The notes: generated by a model from the letters alone, not told the origin. 64,000 nt of DNA from Mariprofundaceae bacterium (GCA_021772895.1 JAJFLC010000005.1:62001-126000), one strand, 5' to 3'. Numbered from the stretch's first letter, positions 30,603 through 41,822 are shown. Made by a program: numbers and translations.

Positions 30603-31198
30603 GTTCCCATACAAACAGGACTGCAAGCATTGAACGCACAACCAAAGAGACTTCGATCAAGCTGTCTCTAAATCTGGACGGTACGGGCAAATCGGAATTA
30701 TCTTCCGGCATTCCATTTCTTGACCACATGCTGGAACAAATCTCCCGACATGGCCTGATTGATCTGGCTATCAGTGCCAAAGGCGATTTAGAGATCGATG
30801 CCCATCATACTGTTGAAGATATCGGCATCTGCCTCGGCGAAGCATTGCGTGAAGCCGTAGGAAACAAGGCAGGTCTTGTCCGTTATGGTCACGCCTATGT
30901 TCCTTTGGACGAAGCACTCTCTCGTGTTGTGCTTGATCTGTCTGGACGCCCCGGACTCGAATACCATATCGACTTTCCAAAAGAGACTGTGGGTGGCTTT
31001 GATATCGACCTGTTTAAAGAGTTTTTTCAGGCTGTCAGTAACCATGGCCGGGTCACACTGCATATCGATGCACTGCGTGGCAAAAACAACCACCACATTA
31101 TTGAAACCGTTTTCAAAGCATTTGGCAGAGCGCTTCGCATGGCCGTTGAGTCTGATCCGCGTGTCACTGGCATCCCCAGCACCAAAGGAGCCCTCTGA
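30599..31198 (+). CDS. hisB: Imidazoleglycerol-phosphate dehydratase (monofunctional)
   Basis: [56 protein letters not shown]. Confidence 0.97.
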   Translation: MSSHTNRTASIERTTKETSIKLSLNLDGTGKSELSSGIPFLDHMLEQISRHGLIDLAISAKGDLEIDAHHTVEDIGICLGEALREAVGNKAGLVRYGHAYVPLDEALSRVVLDLSGRPGLEYHIDFPKETVGGFDIDLFKEFFQAVSNHGRVTLHIDALRGKNNHHIIETVFKAFGRALRMAVESDPRVTGIPSTKGAL

Positions 31199-31316
31199 AA
31201 CATGCCAATAAACACCTCCCCTACCCATGGGTGGGTGGCGGGCGAACATCGTGAGTCCGAAAACGTAGTCAAACCACGCTTTTGCGAAATAATGAAAGGC
31301 AGGAACCTCTAGCCAT

Positions 31317-31952
31317 ATGAATAACATCAGTCTCATTGATTACGGCATGGGTAATATGCATTCGATTGCCAAGGCACTGGAGCATGTGGGTGGAAAGGTT
31401 CAACTGGTTAAAACACCGGAAGAGCTGAGCCATGCCTCCCGTGTTGTTCTCCCCGGCGTAGGTGCCTTCCGCGACTGCGCTGCTACCTTGAAAGCGTCAG
31501 GACTGGGTGAAGCCATTAAAGAAAAATGTGCAGAAGGCACACCCTTTCTGGGTATTTGTCTTGGCATGCAGGTGATGTTGACTTCGTCTCTGGAGTTCGG
31601 CCTCTACCCTGGTCTGAATCTTATTCGTGGAACTGCAAAACACTTTCCCGAATCTCACCCTGAACGTGGTTATAAAATTCCTCACATGGGCTGGAATGAC
31701 ATTACATTCTCATCTGAAAAAGAGATCCATCCAGTCCTTAAACCGCTGAAGAATCAGCAGGTTTATTATGTACATTCATTTTACTGCGCACCTGAAAACC
31801 CGGATCACATTCAAGGTGTCTGTTCCTATGGTGAATTCCCATTTGCATCGGCCATAGGCCGCGACAATATGATGGGTGTGCAATTTCACCCGGAAAAAAG
31901 TCAGCGTGCAGGCATGGCATTATTGGAGGCTTTCCTGAAATGGAACCCATGA
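31317..31952 (+). CDS. hisH: Imidazole glycerol phosphate synthase glutaminase subunit
   Basis: [45 protein letters not shown]. Confidence 0.97.
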   Translation: MNNISLIDYGMGNMHSIAKALEHVGGKVQLVKTPEELSHASRVVLPGVGAFRDCAATLKASGLGEAIKEKCAEGTPFLGICLGMQVMLTSSLEFGLYPGLNLIRGTAKHFPESHPERGYKIPHMGWNDITFSSEKEIHPVLKPLKNQQVYYVHSFYCAPENPDHIQGVCSYGEFPFASAIGRDNMMGVQFHPEKSQRAGMALLEAFLKWNP

Positions 31953-32698
31953 AAAAAACCTTAAACAATCGTTTGTTTGAACTCATTCCAGCCATTGACC
32001 TGAAAGGTGGTCACTGTGTACGCCTCAAACAGGGACGCATGGATGATGCGACCGATTATGGTGATGATCCGGCAGCCATGGCTTTGCAATGGCAATCGCA
32101 GGGAGCAACACGATTGCATGTGGTTGATCTTGATGGTGCCTTTGCAGGCAAACCCGCAAACCGGACTGCAATTCAATCGATTTGTGAAAGCCTCTCTATT
32201 CCAGTGCAGCTTGGTGGTGGATTGCGTGATCTCGCCATGATTGAAGGCATGCTGGATCTTGGTATTGACCGGGTGATTCTTGGTTCAGCAGCCGTTTCAA
32301 ATCCAGCTCTGGTGACTGAGGCATGTCAGGCTTTCCCCGGTCAAATCTGTGTTGGCATTGATGCCAAAGGTGGCATGGTCGCCGTGCATGGCTGGGATGA
32401 TGTCACCGATGTATCCGCTGTTGATCTGGCCCGAAAGTTTGAAGATGCAGGTGTTTCAGCCATCATCTACACTGATATTGCCCGCGACGGCATGATGACC
32501 GGCCCAAACATTGAAGAAACCGTCAACTTAGCAAGCGCAATATCGATTCCAGTGATTGTCTCCGGTGGTGTTTCAAAAATGGAAGATGTCCGTGCCTGTG
32601 CCCAACATGTAGAGAGTGGTATATGTGCTGCCATTACAGGTCGTGCCATTTATGAAGGTTCCATCGATTTTGCAGCCGCAATGAGAGAACTGGCTTAA
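31940..32698 (+). CDS. hisA: Phosphoribosylformimino-5-aminoimidazole carboxamide ribotide isomerase
   Basis: [53 protein letters not shown]. Confidence 0.97.
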   Translation: MEPMKKTLNNRLFELIPAIDLKGGHCVRLKQGRMDDATDYGDDPAAMALQWQSQGATRLHVVDLDGAFAGKPANRTAIQSICESLSIPVQLGGGLRDLAMIEGMLDLGIDRVILGSAAVSNPALVTEACQAFPGQICVGIDAKGGMVAVHGWDDVTDVSAVDLARKFEDAGVSAIIYTDIARDGMMTGPNIEETVNLASAISIPVIVSGGVSKMEDVRACAQHVESGICAAITGRAIYEGSIDFAAAMRELA

Positions 32699-33471
32699 TG
32701 TTATCAAAGAGAATCATTCCGTGCCTGGATGTAGCCCATGGCCGCGTGGTTAAAGGCGTTCAGTTTGTCGATATCATTGATGCCGGTGACCCAGTGGAAG
32801 CCGCTATCAAATATGATGAACAGGGTGCGGATGAACTCTGTTTTCTCGATATCCGTGCCAGCCATGAGAGCAGAGACACGCTTTATCACATGGTTACCGA
32901 TGTAGCAGAACATGTATTCATGCCGCTGACTGTGGGTGGTGGTGTTAAAGAAATTTCAGACATTGAGAATCTGCTTCATGCAGGTGCAGATAAAGTATCA
33001 ATCAATACCGCCGCGATTTTCAACCCTGAATTTGTCAAAGAAGCTGCCGAGCGTTTTGGCTCTTCCACGATTGTGGTCGCCGTTGATGCCAAGCGTGTTC
33101 AAAAAAACGGGACTGACCTTTGGGAATGTTTCACTCATGGCGGCCGTAAGGAGACAGGCATTAACGCTGTCGATTGGGCCAAACGGATGAGTGATTACGG
33201 TGCCGGGGAGATTCTACTGACCAGCATGGATTGTGATGGCACCAAAGAAGGATACGATATTCCCCTCACCCGTGCTGTTGCAGAAGCCATCCCTGCCAAT
33301 GTGATTGCATCCGGTGGTGTTGGAAATCTGGAACATATGGCCGAAGGCCTCACTGAAGGTAAAGCGGACGCCGTTCTTGCAGCCTCAATTTTCCATTTTG
33401 GTGAATACACCATTGCTGAAGCTAAAAATTATCTGAACAATCAAGGCATCCCCGTACGCAATCTGGCATGA
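32698..33471 (+). CDS. hisF: Imidazole glycerol phosphate synthase cyclase subunit
   Basis: [52 protein letters not shown]. Confidence 0.98.
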   Translation: MLSKRIIPCLDVAHGRVVKGVQFVDIIDAGDPVEAAIKYDEQGADELCFLDIRASHESRDTLYHMVTDVAEHVFMPLTVGGGVKEISDIENLLHAGADKVSINTAAIFNPEFVKEAAERFGSSTIVVAVDAKRVQKNGTDLWECFTHGGRKETGINAVDWAKRMSDYGAGEILLTSMDCDGTKEGYDIPLTRAVAEAIPANVIASGGVGNLEHMAEGLTEGKADAVLAASIFHFGEYTIAEAKNYLNNQGIPVRNLA

Positions 33472-33514
33472 TTTATTTCATGTATTTTTCATTTTGACTG
33501 CCCACACTTAACCG

Positions 33515-34150
33515 ATGGAATGGGCACAACACATCATTGAACAATACGGTTACTGGGCGCTTTTTGCTGGCACGTTTGCTGAAGGTGAGTCCATATTTAT
33601 TGCTGCGGCAGCCCTTGCAGCAGCAGGTTTTCTTGAACCCTGGAAAGTGATTGTTGTCGCCGCAGTGGGCGCATTTGTCGGTCATATCTTCTTTTTTGCC
33701 ATTGGGCGCTGGCGCGGCATGCAAATCATCAATTCATTTACATTCCTGCGTACTCACCATCCCAAAGCTAATAAAGTCCTTGATCATTATGCCCACTGGT
33801 CAATTTTTATATTTCAATATTTATATGGCACCCGGCTTGTGGCTGCGATTCTCTTTGGCTGTTCCAGCATTGCATTCTGGCGCTTTTTTCTACTACAAAT
33901 CGTCAACTGCATCACGTGGGCGATTGTTGTTTATGCAGCGGGACATTTTCTCGGTATTGCAGCCATGCAGATACTTGAACACTACGGTGTCATCGGTCTG
34001 TTTATCGTGATTGGTGTGATTGCCATCATTTCACTGCTGGCATGGTTCGGTGTGCACGAATACAGATTATCGCATCAAAACAGGTCCCCACAAACAAACA
34101 AAACCAACCACCCTCAACCTGAAGAAAAAAAGGATTTTGATAAATCATAA
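33515..34150 (+). CDS. DedA-family membrane protein
   Basis: GYWALFAGTFAEGESIFIAAAALAAAGFL; FQYLYGTRLVAAILFG; multiple TM segments. Confidence 0.87.
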   Translation: MEWAQHIIEQYGYWALFAGTFAEGESIFIAAAALAAAGFLEPWKVIVVAAVGAFVGHIFFFAIGRWRGMQIINSFTFLRTHHPKANKVLDHYAHWSIFIFQYLYGTRLVAAILFGCSSIAFWRFFLLQIVNCITWAIVVYAAGHFLGIAAMQILEHYGVIGLFIVIGVIAIISLLAWFGVHEYRLSHQNRSPQTNKTNHPQPEEKKDFDKS

Positions 34151-34222
34151 CCCTTCATGTTTCGCTTAACTGGTCTACACTTCTAATAGATGTATAGCGT
34201 AATAAGAGGGCAATGAAAGGTC

Positions 34223-35017
34223 ATGAAAACACGTCCACCTGCCGTTGCAGGAAGTTTTTACCCGGATGACCCTGCCGTACTGGCACGTAGCATTGATGAA
34301 ATGTTTTTTGAAGTGAATGGGCGCACGCATAACAAATCCCCTAAAGCGTTGATCGCTCCACATGCAGGTTATATCTATTCAGGACCAACCGCAGCCTCTG
34401 CCTATGCTCTTCTGAACCCAGAAAGAGTCAAAAGAGTTATTTTATTGGGGCCAACGCATCGGGTTTTAATATCCGGGCTTGCACTACCGGAAACCGATGC
34501 ATTTAAAACACCCTTGGGCATCATCAAGTTGGATCAGGATGCCATCCAAAGCATTCAGGGTATGGTTCAGGTATCAACTGACAGCCATACTCATGCACTT
34601 GAACACTCCCTTGAAGTGCACCTTCCCTTTCTTCAGCGCAAGCTGGGTGATTTCACACTGGTGCCACTTGCTGTAGGTCAGGCGAGACCTGAAATGGTTG
34701 CTGAAGTTCTGGACAAGCTCTGGGGCGGAGAAGAAACGGTGATTATCATCAGTTCAGATCTCTCTCACTTCCACGCTTATGAAAGTGCCCGGAAAATTGA
34801 TGCTGGCACCACTGAAAACATCTTAAAGCTGGAACCAATTATCACCCATGAACAAGCCTGTGGTGCAACACCCATCAACGGGCTTCTGGCCTATGCAAAA
34901 AAACATCTGTTAAAGTGTGAACTCATTGACCTGCACAACTCAGGTGACACTGCGGGCCCTCGCGACCGGGTTGTGGGTTATGGAGCCTTTGCATTTTATG
35001 AACAGGACAAATCCTGA
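34223..35017 (+). CDS. amrB: AmmeMemoRadiSam system protein B (MEMO1 family)
   Basis: RPPAVAGSFYPDDPAVL, KALIAPHAGYIYSGPTAASAYALL, ALEHSLEVHLPFLQR, SSDLSHFHAYESARKID. Confidence 0.95.
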   Translation: MKTRPPAVAGSFYPDDPAVLARSIDEMFFEVNGRTHNKSPKALIAPHAGYIYSGPTAASAYALLNPERVKRVILLGPTHRVLISGLALPETDAFKTPLGIIKLDQDAIQSIQGMVQVSTDSHTHALEHSLEVHLPFLQRKLGDFTLVPLAVGQARPEMVAEVLDKLWGGEETVIIISSDLSHFHAYESARKIDAGTTENILKLEPIITHEQACGATPINGLLAYAKKHLLKCELIDLHNSGDTAGPRDRVVGYGAFAFYEQDKS

Positions 35018-35570
35018 GCTGGGGGCTCTGCTGCTAACGATCGTCAGAACGACGATCACCAAACAATTGGGAATTGCCGCAAAGATCCCAAAAACAACAG
35101 ATTATCCATGGCTGAACGAGCTTGCTGCCACCTTTGTCACACTCAAACAAAAAGGTAAACTCCGTGGTTGTATCGGTTCATTAAAAGCCCATCATGCACT
35201 GATTGATGATTTGCAGGGCAATGCAATCTCTGCCGCCTTTCACGATCCGCGTTTTCCACCTGTCTCCAAAGACGATCTTGATCAGATCCAGATCGAGGTC
35301 TCCCTTCTTACAGAACCTGAACCCATTGTATTTAACGATGAGGCCGATGCCCTTTCACAACTGAAACCCGGTATGGATGGTGTTATTTTCGAATCCGGAA
35401 GACAGCGAAGCACATTCCTGCCTCAAGTATGGGAGCAACTGCCCACGTCGGATATTTTTATGTCTCACCTGAAACAGAAAGCCGGATTCACGCCCTCATA
35501 CTGGCATGATGATGTGCTACTCTACAGATACAGGGTAGATAAATTTTCGGAGGCAGAAAATGTCAAATGA
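34998..35570 (+). CDS. amrA: AmmeMemoRadiSam system protein A (AMMECR1 domain)
   Basis: ATFVTLKQKGKLRGCIGSLKAHHALIDDLQGNAISAAFHDPRFPPVS; start 34998 overlaps the amrB end. Confidence 0.95.
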   Translation: MNRTNPELGALLLTIVRTTITKQLGIAAKIPKTTDYPWLNELAATFVTLKQKGKLRGCIGSLKAHHALIDDLQGNAISAAFHDPRFPPVSKDDLDQIQIEVSLLTEPEPIVFNDEADALSQLKPGMDGVIFESGRQRSTFLPQVWEQLPTSDIFMSHLKQKAGFTPSYWHDDVLLYRYRVDKFSEAENVK

Positions 35571-36636
35571 ACATTTTGAAGGCCGTTACTGGCACAAGCT
35601 GGAAGATGGACGTATTCAGTGTGATGTCTGCCCTCGTGACTGCAAACTTCACGAGGGGCAGCGTGGTCTCTGCTTTGTGCGGAAGTGTGAAAATGAAACA
35701 ATTGTACTGACCACTTATGGCCGATCTTCCGGTTTCTGTATTGACCCGATAGAAAAAAAACCGCTCAACCATTTTTATCCCGGTTCCAAAGTTTTATCCT
35801 TCGGCACAGCAGGCTGCAATCTGGCATGCAAATTCTGCCAGAACTGGGACATCAGCAAATCCCGTGAATTTGACAGACTCTGTGACGAAGCCACGCCAGA
35901 GATGATCGCAAAGGCTGCAAAAGAACATGGCTGTAAGTCGGTCTCATTCACCTACAATGACCCGGTTATTTTTCTTGAATACGCAATCGACACTGCAATG
36001 GCATGCCATGAACTCGGCATTCAAACCGTGGCTGTGACAGCTGGCTACATCCATGAAGATGCACGCAAAGAATTTTTTTCGCATATGGATGCAGTCAATA
36101 TCGATTTGAAAGCATTCACCGAGGAATTTTATCACAAGCTCTGTGCAGGACAGCTACAACCTGTTCTTGAAACATTAAATTATCTGAAACATGAAACCGA
36201 TGTCTGGACGGAGATCACTACACTGTTAATCCCTGAGCACAATGATTCAGATGAAGAGCTTTTAAACTTAAGCCAATGGATCATGAGTGAGCTGGGGCCA
36301 GATGTTCCACTCCACTTCTCCGCCTTCCATCCAGACTGGAAAATGCAGGACGTTCAATCCACACCTCCGGAGACGTTAACCCGCGCAAGAAAAATTGCGC
36401 ACAATGCAGGACTGAATTATGTCTATACCGGCAACGTACACGACACGTCCGGTGGCACCACCTGTTGTCCTGCATGCCATGAGCCACTTATTGTCCGTGA
36501 CTGGTATGAAATTCTGGATTTTCATCTATCCGATGAGGGGCATTGTACAAAATGCGGTGCTGCAATCGCTGGCAGGTTTGCTCACTATGAAAACGCATAC
36601 GGAAATCGCCGTATGCCTGTCCAAATTTCGGCTTAA
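35560..36636 (+). CDS. amrS: AmmeMemoRadiSam system radical SAM enzyme
   Basis: GTAGCNLACKFCQNWDISKSRE (CX3CX2C); C-terminal CCPACHEPL and CTKCG clusters. Confidence 0.96.
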   Translation: MSNEHFEGRYWHKLEDGRIQCDVCPRDCKLHEGQRGLCFVRKCENETIVLTTYGRSSGFCIDPIEKKPLNHFYPGSKVLSFGTAGCNLACKFCQNWDISKSREFDRLCDEATPEMIAKAAKEHGCKSVSFTYNDPVIFLEYAIDTAMACHELGIQTVAVTAGYIHEDARKEFFSHMDAVNIDLKAFTEEFYHKLCAGQLQPVLETLNYLKHETDVWTEITTLLIPEHNDSDEELLNLSQWIMSELGPDVPLHFSAFHPDWKMQDVQSTPPETLTRARKIAHNAGLNYVYTGNVHDTSGGTTCCPACHEPLIVRDWYEILDFHLSDEGHCTKCGAAIAGRFAHYENAYGNRRMPVQISA

Positions 36637-38426
36637 GTGTCACTCTCAGAAAATAACCGTTCAATTTCTGATGCGTGCAACTGGCAAATCATCCGGCGTT
36701 TCACCTTCAGTGTCGGTGTTAACATGCCATTGGCTTGTGTCCATTCGTCGTCCACAAAAGCAAACCGTTTCACCTGCATATAGCTGGGCAGGTCATGCTC
36801 ATCGCCTTTCATACGTTTCAACATCCATTGCTGCATCACAGGATTGGTTTTCCAATCATCGGGTAATCTACCCCCATGACTCTTTTTCCATGCCGATGCC
36901 AAACCTTCCATCTCAGGTACAATCAACGCTGCCACATAAGGGCGATTTTCAGCAATCACCAGCGACTGAAGAATGACTCGATCCTGTGCAAGGTGTTGCT
37001 CGACAATCGCAGGCGGAACATTTTCTCCATTGCTTAGCACCATAATTTCTTTTTTACGATCCACAATTTTGATAAAACCCTCATCATCAATATCAACCAT
37101 ATCACCCGTATGCAGCCAACCATCATCATCCAAAACTTCCTTCGTAGCCTCCGGCCTGTTCCAGTAACCTTGCATCACCATCGGTCCTCTCACCAAAAGT
37201 TCACCGTCTTCAAGCTGTTTGGTTTCAACTCCGGGCAATGCTCTACCTACCGTTTCCGGTTTAATTCTCTCCAGTGTATTCACAGACAAAACAGGCGATG
37301 TTTCCGAAAGCCCATAACCGGGTAGTACGATAATGTCTGCCGCCAGAAGAAAACGTGCAATGACAGGACTTAACGCAGCACCACCTGAGATGAACAGACG
37401 AAGATTTCCACCCATTTTATCCCGCAATTTTGCATTCACCAAATGATCAAGAACACCCCATAAAAAGGCCTTCATACCTTCCAGATCACCACCCGCCTGT
37501 CTGAGTTTAAAGCGCTCCATGCCCAGGGTTTGTGCTTGATCAAACAACAGTTTTTTCACTGCCGATGCTTCCATTTTGGTATTGACGCCTGCATAAATCT
37601 TTTCATACAAACGAGGCACAGAAATCATCACGGTTGGCTTCACTTCAGGCATATCCCGCATCAAAGTGGTGACATCTTCAGCATAGGCGATTTCAGCACC
37701 ACTGGAGACCACAAGAAAATGTCCTACAGTCCGCTCAAATGCGTGTGAAACAGGAAGAAATGAGAGAAAAACATCTTCAGGAAAAATCGCCACACCACCC
37801 AGACCCGCTGCCGTATCCGAAAGAAGATTTCCATGTGTCAACATCACGCCTTTCGGGTTCCCTGTCGTTCCTGATGTATAAATCAGGGTTGCCAATGTAT
37901 CACGACCTGGCGTTGCGACTGTTGGCCCTGAATCCCACTTCTCATCCCGCGAAATCGAATCAACGCTCTCAGCTGCACCTGAAAACGGAATGACTTTGAT
38001 ATCAAGTCCGGTCAACTTTTCCTGCTGTTCTCCCGGTTCAACCAGTACCACCTTGCATTCAGCATCCTTAAAAACATATTCCACCGATTCTGTTGGGTCC
38101 GTAAAATAAGCAGGCACGGTCACTGCACCAAGGCGTAAAATGGCAAAATCGGATATGAACCACTCGATACTGTTATGTCCCAACACGCCAACCCGATCAC
38201 CCGGTTTAATACCTTGTGATTCAAGCCATGTTGCCAACCTCAATACCCGCTGCTGTACAGTGATACGATTCAGACCATACCAACTGCCATCTTCCAGCCT
38301 TTTTCGTAAGGCCGGGCGTTCCAGCCACGCTGTAGGAGAATGAAAAAGAAGATCAGACAAACAATTTGCCTGAGCAACTTGCTCAAGGCCCGGACACGTT
38401 ATTTCATGATTCGGTGCTTTATTCAT
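36633..38426 (-). CDS. Long-chain fatty acid-CoA ligase (AMP-binding)
   Basis: LIYTSGTTGNPKGVMLTHGNLLS, GYGLSETSPVLSVN, GWLHTGDMVDIDDEGFIKIVDRKKEIMVLSNGENV. Confidence 0.95.
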   Translation of the reverse strand: MNKAPNHEITCPGLEQVAQANCLSDLLFHSPTAWLERPALRKRLEDGSWYGLNRITVQQRVLRLATWLESQGIKPGDRVGVLGHNSIEWFISDFAILRLGAVTVPAYFTDPTESVEYVFKDAECKVVLVEPGEQQEKLTGLDIKVIPFSGAAESVDSISRDEKWDSGPTVATPGRDTLATLIYTSGTTGNPKGVMLTHGNLLSDTAAGLGGVAIFPEDVFLSFLPVSHAFERTVGHFLVVSSGAEIAYAEDVTTLMRDMPEVKPTVMISVPRLYEKIYAGVNTKMEASAVKKLLFDQAQTLGMERFKLRQAGGDLEGMKAFLWGVLDHLVNAKLRDKMGGNLRLFISGGAALSPVIARFLLAADIIVLPGYGLSETSPVLSVNTLERIKPETVGRALPGVETKQLEDGELLVRGPMVMQGYWNRPEATKEVLDDDGWLHTGDMVDIDDEGFIKIVDRKKEIMVLSNGENVPPAIVEQHLAQDRVILQSLVIAENRPYVAALIVPEMEGLASAWKKSHGGRLPDDWKTNPVMQQWMLKRMKGDEHDLPSYMQVKRFAFVDDEWTQANGMLTPTLKVKRRMICQLHASEIERLFSESDT

Positions 38427-40503
38427 ATAACACTCCTAAATTCTCAGGGGGCTGCAAATCTGAAGACATCATCATCTCTTTGAGTTTTTCCTCTTCATAA
38501 TTTGAAAAGTGGTTAAGAAGCCCGCCTCGAAAAGGTGGAAAACCGATTCCGTAAACCATGGCTGCATCGAGATGTTCCGCGCTATCAACCACACCTTCAG
38601 AGAGACATGAAAGAGCTTCAACCAGCATTGGCAACAGTGAACGATTCACAATATCATCATTAATCATGACCCCACCCTGATCATCTGAAACCGACAGGTT
38701 TGCATCAAACTCTGCCTCCCTCTTTTCCTGACCGGACAGATATTTAGAGAGGCCTTCATTGACACCCTTACGTTTTTCTTTTTCATAAAGGTAAAAACCC
38801 TTTCCTGACTTTGTGCCCAAAAGACCATCCGTAACCATCTGATCAAACCATGTTGGCATGCCCATTCTTGCACCAAATGATTCAGAAAGATGGGAACCAA
38901 CATGATGACAGATATCCAGCCCCACCCGGTCTGCGAGCTCAATCGCACCCATCGGCATACCAAAGTTTTTCAACGCCCCATCGACATGTTCCATCTTCTG
39001 TCCCTGCTCCAAAAGATGCAGTGCTGCACTCATAAATGGCATCAGGCAGCGATTCACCAAAAAACCGGGTTTATCTGCAACCACAACCGGAAACTTGCCC
39101 CAACTTACCGCAAGTGCCGCAACGTTCTGCACACTCTTTTTGGTACTTTTCGCTCCTGCAACCACCTCTACCAGTGGCATTTTCGGTGCAGGATTAAAAA
39201 AATGAAGCCCTGCAAGTCGACCCGGATGTTTCAACCCAACTTGCTGGTCTGTCACTGAAAGAGAAGATGTATTGGTCAAAAGCAATGTCTCTTTTGAAAC
39301 ATGTTTCTCAACCTCAGACCATAATTTCTTTTTAATCTTCAAATCCTCAAGCACAGCTTCAATCACCACATCAGAAGAAGACAAACCACTTGTATCCAAT
39401 ACAGGACGAATGCGCTGAAACCTTGTCTGATCACGTTTGGCCAGTTTAGAGAGTGATTTCATGCCATGGCTTAGCGCATCACCACTAATATCATGTAAAT
39501 CAACCTCTCCCTTTCTGGCTGCAACCCAGCCAATGCCACTGCCCATCGCACCTGCGCCATAAACAGAAGTATGATTGAATGTAGCCGCACTATTTTTTCC
39601 CTTCTTCACCATCTCCTGTTTTTTCAGTGCTTCACCCAAAAAGAAAACCCTGATCAGGTTTTTACATGTCGGTGTGATAGCCAGCTTACCGAGCGATTGA
39701 GCCTCTCGAGCATAAGCAGCCTCAGCATGCATGCCAAAGATAGCTTCCAACACATCCACGGCAGCGGGTACCGCAGGATAAGCTTCTTCTATATCCAGAT
39801 GTTTGAAACGAGCCCGTGCTTTTTCACGCACTTTATAAAAAAAGAACTTCCGAATCGGCCAGATATAAAACCACCATGGCTTTGCATGTTCCTGTTTTCT
39901 CTTTCCCAAAGTTGAAAGGTGTTCAATCGCGTTATCCACCTGTTCGGCATGACAAGCCAGCTTGGCAATTCCCATCCTTCGTGCCCGCTTGGCATCCACT
40001 GCCCGCCCGGTCAGGATCATCTCGATCGCTTTCGGCCAACCTGTTCTTTGTGGTAAACGTATGCAGCCACCAAAACCGGGATGGATTCCGATCTTAATCT
40101 CAGGCAGTGCCAGTTTTGTTTTAACATCCTCAACTGCAACAATATAATCACAAGCTAAGGCCAGCTCCAAACCACCTCCCATACATGCCCCATGCACCAC
40201 AGCAATGGACGGAGCAGCTAAGACCTCAATTCTCCGGCATAAGGTCTGCCCACGTTCAGCCAATCGTGTTGCTGCATCGGCATCTTTAACACCCTGAATA
40301 ATGCTAAGGTCCGCACCCGCAATAAAACAGCCCGGCATGCCGCTATCAATCACCAGAAGTTTTGGAACATTTTTTTCCAGTGTATCCAAATGCGTTTCGA
40401 ATTGTTTCATACAAGCTTCATCCAGTACGTTCACAGATTTATCGCTGCGCGACAGATGCAGGCGGGCCATACCATCTTTTTGTTTTAGCTTTACGACTTC
40501 CAT
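38419..40503 (-). CDS. fadJ: Bifunctional enoyl-CoA hydratase / 3-hydroxyacyl-CoA dehydrogenase (FadJ-like)
   Basis: IAGADLSIIQG, HGACMGGGLELALACDY; YGAGAMGSGIGWVAARKG; GLHFFNPAPKMPLVEVV. Internal Met (40503) after upstream overlap with the thiolase is the likely start. Confidence 0.92.
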   Translation of the reverse strand: MEVVKLKQKDGMARLHLSRSDKSVNVLDEACMKQFETHLDTLEKNVPKLLVIDSGMPGCFIAGADLSIIQGVKDADAATRLAERGQTLCRRIEVLAAPSIAVVHGACMGGGLELALACDYIVAVEDVKTKLALPEIKIGIHPGFGGCIRLPQRTGWPKAIEMILTGRAVDAKRARRMGIAKLACHAEQVDNAIEHLSTLGKRKQEHAKPWWFYIWPIRKFFFYKVREKARARFKHLDIEEAYPAVPAAVDVLEAIFGMHAEAAYAREAQSLGKLAITPTCKNLIRVFFLGEALKKQEMVKKGKNSAATFNHTSVYGAGAMGSGIGWVAARKGEVDLHDISGDALSHGMKSLSKLAKRDQTRFQRIRPVLDTSGLSSSDVVIEAVLEDLKIKKKLWSEVEKHVSKETLLLTNTSSLSVTDQQVGLKHPGRLAGLHFFNPAPKMPLVEVVAGAKSTKKSVQNVAALAVSWGKFPVVVADKPGFLVNRCLMPFMSAALHLLEQGQKMEHVDGALKNFGMPMGAIELADRVGLDICHHVGSHLSESFGARMGMPTWFDQMVTDGLLGTKSGKGFYLYEKEKRKGVNEGLSKYLSGQEKREAEFDANLSVSDDQGGVMINDDIVNRSLLPMLVEALSCLSEGVVDSAEHLDAAMVYGIGFPPFRGGLLNHFSNYEEEKLKEMMMSSDLQPPENLGVLYE

Positions 40504-41822
40504 GGTTCGCTCCCAACCAGAATCGCACCACCTTGACCACCACCGATACAAAGTGTCGCCAGACCCAGACCACCACCCGTATCATGTTTCAACTGTCTGA
40601 GCAGCGTCAGAACAAGCCGGGCACCTGTCATGCCAACCGGATGCCCCAATGCAACCGCACCACCATGCGCATTCAAATGATCCATATCCGGCGCACCCAT
40701 CGCGGCTGTGGCCCCAAGTTTCTTGGCGCAAAATTGCTTGGAATCCATCGCTTTCAAACATGCAAGCACCTGCGTAGCAAATGCCTCATTAATCTCCACA
40801 CGTGCCATCTCTTTTGCCGACAGACCATAACGTGAAAGCAATGCATGCGATGAATAAACCGGCCCCAACCCCATGCGTGACGGGTCACAACCTGAATAAG
40901 CCCAGTCATACAGATAACCCAGAATCGGCCAGCCCTCGGCCTCCGCCTTTTCACGATAAGTCAGCAATAACATCGCGGCACCATCCGTGATCTGAGAGCT
41001 GTTCCCGGCTGTCACCGTTCCCAGTGGTCTTTCAAACACAGGTTTAAGTTTTGCCAGTGCTTCCATATTTTGCCCGGCGCGAATGCCTTCATCACGATAC
41101 ACAGGGGTATAACGCGGTGGCGCAAACAGGTGCATCACTTCATCATTAAACCATTCATCTTCCCATGCCTGATCAGCACGCTGATGACTTTGCACCGAGA
41201 ACGCATCCTGCTCTCTGCGTGAAATAGAAAACTCACGTGCCAGTATTTCTGCCGTCTGCCCCATATTCAGGTTTGCCACCGGATCGGTCAGCCCCTCCAA
41301 CAGTGCAAGACGTGGTTTCCACGGCGCTTTTGCAACACCAAGTGCTGCCCTGGCTTTATCCGGGACGCTTCGAGCACGCTGTAACGTTGCCATCGCTGAT
41401 CTGAACCGATCATGAAAAAGCAGCGGCGCATGCGTCATGGATTCAACACCACCGGCCACAATAACATCCGCACGACCTGATAAGATTTTCTCTGCCGCAT
41501 CGGTCACCGCCTGCATACCGGAGGCACAGTTTCGATGCACGGTATGAGCTGGAATGCTGCGCGGAACACCGGCCTGAAGCGAAATGACCCGTGCAATATT
41601 GGCTGCATCCGAAGGCTGAATAACATTTCCAATGATGACATTATCAATATCATCGCGTGTTAACGGAGAACGAGCCAAAAGCTCCCGTACTGCATGCATG
41701 CCCAGTTCAACTGCTGAAAGTCCTTCAAGGCAACCATTCATCTTTCCCATCGGGGTTCGAATACCTGAAACCACCACGACTTCACGATTGCCATTTTTTG
41801 CCGCCATCTGATTTACTTTCAT
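40491..41822 (-). CDS. fadI: Acetyl-CoA acyltransferase (thiolase, FadI-like)
   Basis: VVVSGIRTPMGKMNG, HRNCASGMQAVTDAAEKI, NAHGGAVALGHPVGMTGAR, LCIGGGQGGAILV. Confidence 0.94.
   Translation of the reverse strand: MKVNQMAAKNGNREVVVVSGIRTPMGKMNGCLEGLSAVELGMHAVRELLARSPLTRDDIDNVIIGNVIQPSDAANIARVISLQAGVPRSIPAHTVHRNCASGMQAVTDAAEKILSGRADVIVAGGVESMTHAPLLFHDRFRSAMATLQRARSVPDKARAALGVAKAPWKPRLALLEGLTDPVANLNMGQTAEILAREFSISRREQDAFSVQSHQRADQAWEDEWFNDEVMHLFAPPRYTPVYRDEGIRAGQNMEALAKLKPVFERPLGTVTAGNSSQITDGAAMLLLTYREKAEAEGWPILGYLYDWAYSGCDPSRMGLGPVYSSHALLSRYGLSAKEMARVEINEAFATQVLACLKAMDSKQFCAKKLGATAAMGAPDMDHLNAHGGAVALGHPVGMTGARLVLTLLRQLKHDTGGGLGLATLCIGGGQGGAILVGSEPWKS

Noticed and set aside
30788-31336. 182-aa minus-strand ORF
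   Set aside because: Antisense to hisB.
36419-36976. 185-aa plus-strand ORF
   Set aside because: Spans the amrS 3' end in another frame and is antisense to the acyl-CoA ligase; no protein-like motif.
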